Source: Bacteroidota bacterium (GTDB lineage: Bacteria; Bacteroidota; Bacteroidia; Flavobacteriales; Weeksellaceae). From it: DNA of 19,378 bases. A program made the position numbers and the translations under genes. Below the pieces are notes generated by a model that ran no database searches, was not told the DNA's origin, and saw only the letters and a program-made list of their open reading frames with translations. The stretch covers positions 1 to 19,378 of the forward strand of contig JAEWYW010000001.1 in NCBI GenBank assembly GCA_023458535.1, given 5' to 3'. The stretch's first letter is position 1. Every line of letters starts with the position of its first letter. Positions 14,298-19,378 of the stretch are shown here, in pieces.

Positions 14298-14305
14298 TAA
14301 ATTTG
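14298..14305 (+). promoter_or_regulatory. -7 box of gpmI
   Basis: TAAATTTG 26 bases before ATG 14332, giving a leader of about 22 bases. A TTG at 14282-14284 is only 13 bases upstream, so the -33 element is uncertain. Confidence 0.45.
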
Positions 14306-14331
14306 TCAGTTAAAATATTATCAATACAAAC

Positions 14332-15861
14332 ATGTCAAAAAAAGCAATTCTAGCAATATTAGATGGATGGGGAATAGGAACAGACCCTCAAGTTTCGGCA
14401 ATAGCTCAAGCCAAAACTCCTTTTATGGATTCGTGCTTTCAAAATTTTCCACATACTACATTAGAAGCAAGTGGCTTAGCAGTAGGTTTGCCGGCTGGAC
14501 AGATGGGAAATTCTGAGGTAGGTCACATGAATTTAGGTGCTGGCAGAGTGGTTTTCCAAAATTTGGTGAAATTAAATATGTCGGTTGAAAATGGCAGTTT
14601 GGGTAAAGAAAAAATTATTCAGGAGGCTTTTGAATATGCTCTAAAAAACAGAAGAAAAATTCATTTTATCGGACTATGTTCCGACGGCGGTGTCCATTCC
14701 CATATCAACCATTTGAAAGGTCTACTCACAGCAGCTTTTGAATATGGATTGAAAGATAATGTATTTGTTCAAGCTTTTACCGACGGAAGGGACTGTGATC
14801 CTCACTCTGGAAAGCACTTAATTGAAGACCTTCTCACGCACATGTCTCAAACAACGGGTAAGTTAGCAAGTGTTATTGGTAGATATTACGCAATGGACAG
14901 AGATAAGAGATGGGAAAGAGTTAAGTTGGCATATGACGCTATGGTGAATGGGCTTGGCGAACCAACACAAAATGTTATACAGTCAATTCAAAATTCTTAT
15001 GATCATGATGTTACAGACGAATTTATAAAACCTATTATCTGTGTTGATGAAAATTTTGTTCCTGTAGCAAAAATCGAAAATGAAGATGTTGTCTTCTGCT
15101 TTAACTTCAGAACCGATAGAGGCAGAGAGATTACAGAGGCACTTACACAGCAGGATTTTCCTGAATATGGAATGCATAAACTAAATCTGTTTTATATAAC
15201 GCCTACCAATTATGATGAAGAATTTAAAAATGTAAATGTGGTTTATGACGAGGAAGTTTTGACCGAAACTTTGGGCGAAGTTTTAGAAAAATATGGTAAA
15301 ACGCAAATTCGTGTTGCGGAAACTGAAAAATATCCACACGTAACTTTCTTTTTTTCAGGAGGCAGGGAAGCTGCTTTTGAAGGCGAAAGAAGAATCCTTT
15401 GCCCGAGTCCGAAAGATGTTCCTACCTATGATTTTAAGCCAGAAATGTCCGCCTATGAAATCACTGAAAATATTTTACCAGAAATTGAAAAAGAAACAGC
15501 AGATTTTATCTGTTTGAATTTTGCAAATACTGATATGGTGGGGCATACAGGTGTTTTTTCAGCAGCCGTGAAAGCAGCCGAAACTGTGGATAAATGCATT
15601 TCAAAAGTAGCAATGGCAGGTTATGAGCATGGTTATACGGTATTTATATTGGCAGATCACGGAAATTCAGATGTCATGATGAACCCAGATGGAAGTCCTA
15701 ATACGCAGCACTCCACCAATTTAGTTCCTTTAATTGTCATGGATAAAGAGAAAACATGGACCTTACAGCCAGGAAAGTTGGGAGATGTGGCCCCATCTAT
15801 TTTACGAGCTATGGATGTACCAAAACCTGAGATTATGACAGGCAGTACAATAATAAGTTAA
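14332..15861 (+). CDS. gpmI: 2,3-bisphosphoglycerate-independent phosphoglycerate mutase
   Basis: A 509-residue enzyme that converts 3-phosphoglycerate to 2-phosphoglycerate in glycolysis with two metal ions, normally manganese. It has the usual length of about 510. Active-site pieces are all seen: D11 in AILDGWGIG, the phospho-serine S61 in GQMGNSEVGHMNLGAGR, GLCSDGGVHSH, FTDGRDCDPHSG, NFRTDRGREI, NFANTDMVGHTG and ILADHGNSDVM. The insert domain (about 77-310) is present. It is a cytoplasmic alkaline phosphatase-superfamily member, unrelated to the cofactor-dependent GpmA. It is read from its own -7 box and sits divergently to yciH, with 91 bases between the starts. Confidence 0.97.
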   Translation: MSKKAILAILDGWGIGTDPQVSAIAQAKTPFMDSCFQNFPHTTLEASGLAVGLPAGQMGNSEVGHMNLGAGRVVFQNLVKLNMSVENGSLGKEKIIQEAFEYALKNRRKIHFIGLCSDGGVHSHINHLKGLLTAAFEYGLKDNVFVQAFTDGRDCDPHSGKHLIEDLLTHMSQTTGKLASVIGRYYAMDRDKRWERVKLAYDAMVNGLGEPTQNVIQSIQNSYDHDVTDEFIKPIICVDENFVPVAKIENEDVVFCFNFRTDRGREITEALTQQDFPEYGMHKLNLFYITPTNYDEEFKNVNVVYDEEVLTETLGEVLEKYGKTQIRVAETEKYPHVTFFFSGGREAAFEGERRILCPSPKDVPTYDFKPEMSAYEITENILPEIEKETADFICLNFANTDMVGHTGVFSAAVKAAETVDKCISKVAMAGYEHGYTVFILADHGNSDVMMNPDGSPNTQHSTNLVPLIVMDKEKTWTLQPGKLGDVAPSILRAMDVPKPEIMTGSTIIS

Positions 15862-15912
15862 ACGTTTGTTTAAATCACAACAAGTTACAGCTTTCTTTGT
15901 CTTTTCATAAAA

Positions 15913-15935
15913 AATATTAATAATTTGTTAATATT
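15913..15935. repeat. 8-bp inverted repeat upstream of the desaturase gene
   Basis: AATATTAA (15913-15920) and TTAATATT (15928-15935) are complementary around seven bases. It is all A/T, about 87 bases upstream of the -7 box of the desaturase, and may be a chance match in AT-rich DNA or an operator. Confidence 0.25.
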
Positions 15936-16021
15936 GTTCGCTTTGAAGTGTAAAAAAAATGATTTATCTCAATTTATCATAAAATGGAGAAGTCGTTATG
16001 TGAAAAATAATAATTAAATAT

Positions 16022-16029
16022 TATATTTG
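16022..16029 (+). promoter_or_regulatory. -7 box of the acyl-ACP desaturase gene
   Basis: TATATTTG 19 bases before ATG 16048, with a leader of about 14 bases holding a GAGAGAG purine run. The -33 position has TTATG and no TTG. Confidence 0.5.
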
Positions 16030-16047
16030 TAAAAAAGAGAGAGTAAA

Positions 16048-17025
16048 ATGTACGATAAACAAGCGAGGAAAGAAGTAATGGGTATTTTAGAAAAGGAAGT
16101 TGGTTCTTTTCTTGATAAGTTTTTGACACCTATTGAGAAAATATGGCAACCTTCTGACATGCTTCCCGATCCTTCAAGCGACAGTTTCAAGCACGAATTG
16201 GAAGAAATTCAAACATTTGCTCATGAAATGCCTTACGATTTATTTGTTACTCTTATTGGTGACTGTATTACCGAAGAAGCTTTACCTTCCTATGAATCTT
16301 GGTTGATGGGTGTTGATGGTGTAGATCAGGAGAAAGATATGGGGTGGAGCAATTGGGTAAGAGCTTGGACAGCTGAAGAAAACAGACACGGTGATCTCCT
16401 TAATAAATATTTGTATTTGTGTGGAAGGGTGAACATGAGAGAAGTTGAAATTACTACGCAATATTTAATTAATGATGGTTTTGATTTAGGAACCAGCATG
16501 GATCCTTACAGAAATTTTATTTATACCAGTTTTCAGGAAACCGCAACCAATATTTCACACCGTAGAGTGGGAACATTAGCCAAGCAATCAGGAAACGGAA
16601 AGTTGGCTAAAATGTGTGGTGTTATTGCAGCTGATGAGGCAAGACACGCAAAAGCTTATAAGCATTTCGTAACTAAAATCTTAGAATTAGATCCTTCGGA
16701 ATTAATGTTGGCTTTTGAAGACATGATGCGCAAGAAAATTGTTATGCCTGCGCATTTGATGCGTCAATCCGAGCAGAAAGTAGGCGAGCTTTGGGCTCAT
16801 TTCTCAGATGCTGCGCAGCGTTGCATGGTGTACACAGGTCAAGATTATATCAATATTCTTAAAGATTTGCTTGATGAATGGAAAATTGAGCACGTAAATG
16901 GTTTATCAGAAAAAGCTCAAAAAGCGCAGGAATATCTGGTAAAACTTCCAAGCCGACTGCAGAAGATTACGGACAGAATTTCAACTCCAGATCTTCAATT
17001 TCAGTTTAAATGGGTGAAATCTTAA
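16048..17025 (+). CDS. Acyl-ACP desaturase (diiron, ferritin-like)
   Basis: A 325-residue soluble enzyme of the plant stearoyl-ACP desaturase family. It inserts a double bond into acyl-ACP with oxygen and reduced ferredoxin, in the cytoplasm. The diiron ligands are seen in two E/DExRH motifs: AEENRH (110-114) and ADEARH (near 195-200), plus TEEALPSY (75-82) and FQETATNISH. These match the castor enzyme pattern TEEALPTY, EENRH, FQERATFISH and DEARH. No membrane helices are present. The regiospecificity cannot be read. It is likely a single-gene unit, with -7 box TATATTTG upstream and a hairpin terminator at 17053. In Bacteroidota it would adjust membrane fluidity. Confidence 0.93.
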   Translation: MYDKQARKEVMGILEKEVGSFLDKFLTPIEKIWQPSDMLPDPSSDSFKHELEEIQTFAHEMPYDLFVTLIGDCITEEALPSYESWLMGVDGVDQEKDMGWSNWVRAWTAEENRHGDLLNKYLYLCGRVNMREVEITTQYLINDGFDLGTSMDPYRNFIYTSFQETATNISHRRVGTLAKQSGNGKLAKMCGVIAADEARHAKAYKHFVTKILELDPSELMLAFEDMMRKKIVMPAHLMRQSEQKVGELWAHFSDAAQRCMVYTGQDYINILKDLLDEWKIEHVNGLSEKAQKAQEYLVKLPSRLQKITDRISTPDLQFQFKWVKS

Positions 17026-17052
17026 ATTCCAATTAAGTAAAAATATAGTTAG

Positions 17053-17080
17053 AGGCGTTTGTATAGTGCAAACGCCTTTA
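17053..17080 (+). terminator. Terminator of the desaturase gene
   Basis: AGGCGTTTG (17053-17061) pairs with CAAACGCCT (17069-17077) around seven bases, followed by TTTAATATTT, an interrupted T tract. Confidence 0.7.
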
Positions 17081-17088
17081 ATATTTCT

Positions 17089-17096
17089 TATCTTTG
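17089..17096 (+). promoter_or_regulatory. -7 box of the HAD phosphatase gene
   Basis: TATCTTTG 22 bases before ATG 17119, just past the terminator. The nearest TTTG (17058-17061) is 27 bases upstream, too far, so the -33 element is unclear. Confidence 0.5.
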
Positions 17097-17118
17097 CACC
17101 CACAAAAAGTAACAAAAG

Positions 17119-17550
17119 ATGCTGAACAGTAAGAAACTAGCTATAGATTTTGATGGAACCATTGTGGATGATGCATATCCTGGAATTGGTAAACCGAAAA
17201 TCTTCGCATTTGAAACTTTGAAAAAATTACAATCAGAAGGCTACAGACTGATCCTTTGGACCTATCGTGAAGGTAAAACCTTGGATGAAGCTGTGGAGTT
17301 TTGCAGAAAAAACGGTGTTGAATTTTATGCCGTAAATTCCAGCTTTGAAGGTGAGGTTTTTGATCCTTCCTCACAATCTAGAAAGATTGATGCAGACTTG
17401 TTTATCGATGACAGAAATCTTGGAGGGTTTCCTGGTTGGGGAGAAATCTACAATATCATCAAAGAAAGAATAGAATTCAGAGTTGAAGGAAGAGAAGTTC
17501 TTGCATATTCGAAAATCAAAAAAGAAAAGAAAAAAGGTCTTTTCTGGTAA
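17119..17550 (+). CDS. BT0820-type HAD-superfamily phosphatase
   Basis: A 143-residue single-domain HAD hydrolase. Motif I is AIDFDGT with nucleophile D10 and acid/base D12. Motif II is the LILWTYRE strand with T48. The basic residue before motif IV is probably K89 (SRKIDADLF), and motif IV is IDDRN with D97 and D98. The small cap is close to none, which fits the BT0820 family. It likely removes phosphate from a small cytoplasmic metabolite that is not known. It sits 88 bases before map; the gap contains an inverted repeat but no clear T-tract terminator, so read-through into map is possible. Confidence 0.85.
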   Translation: MLNSKKLAIDFDGTIVDDAYPGIGKPKIFAFETLKKLQSEGYRLILWTYREGKTLDEAVEFCRKNGVEFYAVNSSFEGEVFDPSSQSRKIDADLFIDDRNLGGFPGWGEIYNIIKERIEFRVEGREVLAYSKIKKEKKKGLFW

Positions 17551-17560
17551 TAAAATAATG

Positions 17561-17620
17561 TAATAATGTGCCAGTTGACCATCATCCAATCGGAAATATT
17601 GACGAACTGCTACATTATTA
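17561..17620. repeat. Long imperfect inverted repeat between the HAD and map genes
   Basis: TAATAATGTGCCAGTT (17561-17576) pairs with AACTGCTACATTATTA (17605-17620), matching at 14 of 16 positions, around a 28-base middle with a small inner CAAT/ATTG stem. There is no T tract. It may be an interspersed palindromic element or an RNA structure. Confidence 0.5.
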
Positions 17621-17638
17621 AATTGGTAAATTAATAAA

Positions 17639-18448
17639 ATGATTCATTTAAAATCCATAGACGAAATTCGTCTTATGAAACAAAGTGCTCAACTGGTTTC
17701 CAAAACATTGGGTATGCTTGCGAAAGAAATACAACCAGGTGTCACTACACTTCATCTTGATAAATTGGCTCACGACTTTATTAAAGATCACGGTGGGCAT
17801 CCAGCTTTTTTAGGTTATGGAGGTTTTCCTTTTTCATTGTGCATTTCACCTAATGATCAGGTGGTGCATGGTTTTCCTACTAATGATCCTATTAAGGAAG
17901 GTGATGTGCTTTCTGTTGACTGTGGAGCTATTTTAAATGGCTTTGTAGGTGATCACGCTTATACTTTCGAAATTGGCGAGGTGAAGCCTGAGGTTAAAAA
18001 ACTTTTAAAAGTGACAAAAGAGTCGCTCTATAAAGGTATTGAACAGTGTATTCGCGGAAAACGAATTGGCGATATCTCTAATGCCATCCAAGTACATTGT
18101 GAAAAGGAAGGTTATGGTGTGGTGCGTGAGTTGGTGGGACACGGATTAGGACGAACAATGCACGAAGATCCTCAAGTTCCTAACTACGGACGAAAGGGAA
18201 GTGGTAAAGTCATTAAAGATGGTTTAACCATTGCCATAGAACCCATGACTAATCTTGGAACAGAAAGAGTGAAATTTCATGATGATGGTTGGACGGTGAC
18301 GACGCTTGATAACCTACCTTCAGCACATTTCGAGCACGATGTGGCAGTGGTGAACGGTAAACCTGTTTTGCTCTCTACTTTCCAGTACATTTATAAGGCT
18401 TTGGGAATAGAATCAGATGAAGAAAAGCCATTCCAAATGGATATCTAA
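17639..18448 (+). CDS. map: Methionine aminopeptidase, type I
   Basis: A 269-residue cytoplasmic metallopeptidase that removes the initiator methionine from new proteins. All five metal ligands are in place: D94 (SVDCGAI), D105 (GDHAYTF), H168 (VGHGLGR), E201 (IEPM) and E232 (FEHD). The substrate-binding H78 is in VVHGFP. The length and single catalytic domain fit type I bacterial enzymes. The start at ATG 17639 is the only one that gives the full MIHLKSIDEIRLM N-terminus. A methyltransferase gene follows after only 17 bases, so the two are likely co-transcribed. Its own promoter was not clear; it may be read from the HAD gene. Confidence 0.96.
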   Translation: MIHLKSIDEIRLMKQSAQLVSKTLGMLAKEIQPGVTTLHLDKLAHDFIKDHGGHPAFLGYGGFPFSLCISPNDQVVHGFPTNDPIKEGDVLSVDCGAILNGFVGDHAYTFEIGEVKPEVKKLLKVTKESLYKGIEQCIRGKRIGDISNAIQVHCEKEGYGVVRELVGHGLGRTMHEDPQVPNYGRKGSGKVIKDGLTIAIEPMTNLGTERVKFHDDGWTVTTLDNLPSAHFEHDVAVVNGKPVLLSTFQYIYKALGIESDEEKPFQMDI

Positions 18449-18465
18449 CTTCTTATTCGTAAAAG

Positions 18466-19233
18466 TTGAAAAAAGTAGCCAAGCTTCTTCTTAATAAAAT
18501 ACCTCGTCCAATGCTTATTAAAATGAGTATTTGGGCGAGACCTTTAATATATCAGTTCTACAAGGGCAATCAGTTCGTTGATCCTATCGACGGTAAATCT
18601 TACCGTAAATTTCTCCCTTATGGGTACGGCAAGCAAAGAGAAAATGCTCTTTCACCAGGCACACTAAGCTTAGAAAGGCATCGCCAAATGTGGTTATATC
18701 TTCAAAATGAAACCGATTTTTTTTCAAAGAATTATAGAGTTCTTCACATAGCGCCAGAACAGGAATTTTTAAGAAAATTTAAAAAAATGTCAAATCTTGA
18801 TTATACTTCTGCAGATTTATTTTCTCCCATTGTAGATGTTAAAGCAGATATTTTAGATTTGCCTTTCGAAAATGAAACCTTCGATATAGTAATTTGCAAT
18901 CACGTTCTAGAGCATATTGAGGACGACGCAAAAGCGATGCGCGAACTCTACAGAGTAATGAAGAGAGGTGGCTGGGGAATATTTCAGGTTCCTATGAAAA
19001 CTTCTTTAACCAAAACATATGAAGATTTTTCAATCACCGACCCGAAAGAACGTCAAAAACATTTTGGTCAGTATGATCATGTTCGTTGGTACGGAATGGA
19101 TTATTTTGATCGACTTAGAAATGCAGGTTTCAGCACAGAGCCCAACTTTTATTCTCAAAAATATTCAAAGGAAGATATTAAAAAATACGGATTAATGGAA
19201 AATGAAATTCTTCCAGTGGTCTTTAAAACTTAA
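18466..19233 (+). CDS. Class I SAM-dependent methyltransferase, substrate unknown
   Basis: A 255-residue protein with a Rossmann methyltransferase fold from about residue 88: motif I is RVLHIAPEQE, an acidic strand follows (SADLFSPIVDV), then DILDLPFENETFDIVICNHVLEH and the GGWGIFQVP strand. The start is TTG 18466 (MKKVAKLLLNK), 17 bases after map; no upstream ATG fits. Residues 39-66 keep the frame of a zinc-ribbon segment seen in relatives (CPxCG ... CPxC SLERHR), but the four cysteines are replaced: D39 and D42, then S63 and T66. The LSLERHRQMWLYL stretch is retained. The substrate is unknown. It is cytoplasmic. Confidence 0.82.
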   Translation: MKKVAKLLLNKIPRPMLIKMSIWARPLIYQFYKGNQFVDPIDGKSYRKFLPYGYGKQRENALSPGTLSLERHRQMWLYLQNETDFFSKNYRVLHIAPEQEFLRKFKKMSNLDYTSADLFSPIVDVKADILDLPFENETFDIVICNHVLEHIEDDAKAMRELYRVMKRGGWGIFQVPMKTSLTKTYEDFSITDPKERQKHFGQYDHVRWYGMDYFDRLRNAGFSTEPNFYSQKYSKEDIKKYGLMENEILPVVFKT

Positions 19234-19310
19234 GATGCTAAACACATTCTCTCGAAATCATCAGCTTAAGTTCTTTTAGCGAATAATGCCAAGAACAGTT
19301 TTTTAAAAAT

Positions 19311-19343
19311 AAAAAAGTAGCAGAAAAACTCTGCTACTTTTTT
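19311..19343 (+). terminator. Terminator after the methyltransferase gene, bidirectional in form
   Basis: AAAAAAGTAGCAG (19311-19323) and CTGCTACTTTTTT (19331-19343) pair perfectly over 13 bp around seven bases. A and T tracts on both sides allow it to end transcription in either direction, so a minus-strand gene may lie beyond the window. The 77 bases between the stop and the hairpin hold nothing I can name. Confidence 0.85.
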
Positions 19344-19378
19344 GTTCACTATTTATTCTAGTTTATTATTTAGAATTT

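Noticed and set aside
15858..15873. Terminator of gpmI (TTAAAC/GTTTAA hairpin)
   Set aside because: The 6-bp stem includes the stop codon, is AT-rich and has no T tract.
19234..19378. End of a minus-strand gene at the right edge
   Set aside because: After the bidirectional terminator only 35 bases remain, too few to support a coding call.

Overview
The window looks like chromosomal DNA from a Bacteroidota species of the class Flavobacteriia, most likely near Chryseobacterium/Kaistella (Weeksellaceae). This rests on an AT-rich composition, the absence of clear Shine-Dalgarno sites, repeated Bacteroidota-type -7 boxes (TAnnTTTG, often TATCTTTG or TATATTTG) before genes, and typical flavobacterial proteins: a thioredoxin-fold exported protein, DUF3575 proteins, a NamZ/DUF1343 protein, a YciH/SUI1 protein and an acyl-ACP desaturase. 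I see no rRNA, tRNA, CRISPR array, insertion sequence or prophage.

Left edge (1-1145): the start of a large minus-strand gene that runs off the window, probably a type IIG-like restriction-methylation enzyme (only 255 N-terminal residues visible, with a PD-(D/E)XK-like motif). It has a long AT-rich leader with its own promoter and a GAAA-loop hairpin. From 1146 to 3161 come thiol peroxidase (tpx, minus), a small one-helix Cys-tailed protein, a tail-anchored J-domain protein and an unlisted 50-residue Cys/Lys-rich ORF on the minus strand with an almost ideal promoter that implies a leaderless mRNA. From 3162 to 6075 is gcvP (glycine cleavage P-protein) and a strong terminator.

6163-8841 is a tight plus-strand group: an exported thioredoxin with a helical C-terminal region, two tandem DUF3575 outer-membrane-type proteins and a small two-helix membrane protein. 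It ends 2 bases from the convergent NamZ-type exo-N-acetylmuramidase (minus). NamZ in turn starts 4 bases from the divergent LolC/E-type ABC permease. A cystathionine-beta-synthase-like PLP enzyme follows.

12300-14240 holds a stack of terminators, a LEA/apolipoprotein-like 11-mer repeat protein (minus, with a 10-bp inverted repeat upstream), a nucleoside phosphorylase and the SUI1/YciH gene (both minus, probable operon). The right part (14332-19233) is all plus strand: gpmI, acyl-ACP desaturase, a BT0820-type HAD phosphatase, map and a SAM methyltransferase that seems to have lost an ancestral zinc ribbon. Most genes are housekeeping (glycolysis, one-carbon metabolism, lipid desaturation, N-terminal Met removal). 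I did not find a clearly new multi-gene defence or metabolic system. The least explained parts are the exported thioredoxin/DUF3575 group, the small Cys-rich ORFs around the J-domain gene, and several inverted repeats in leaders.
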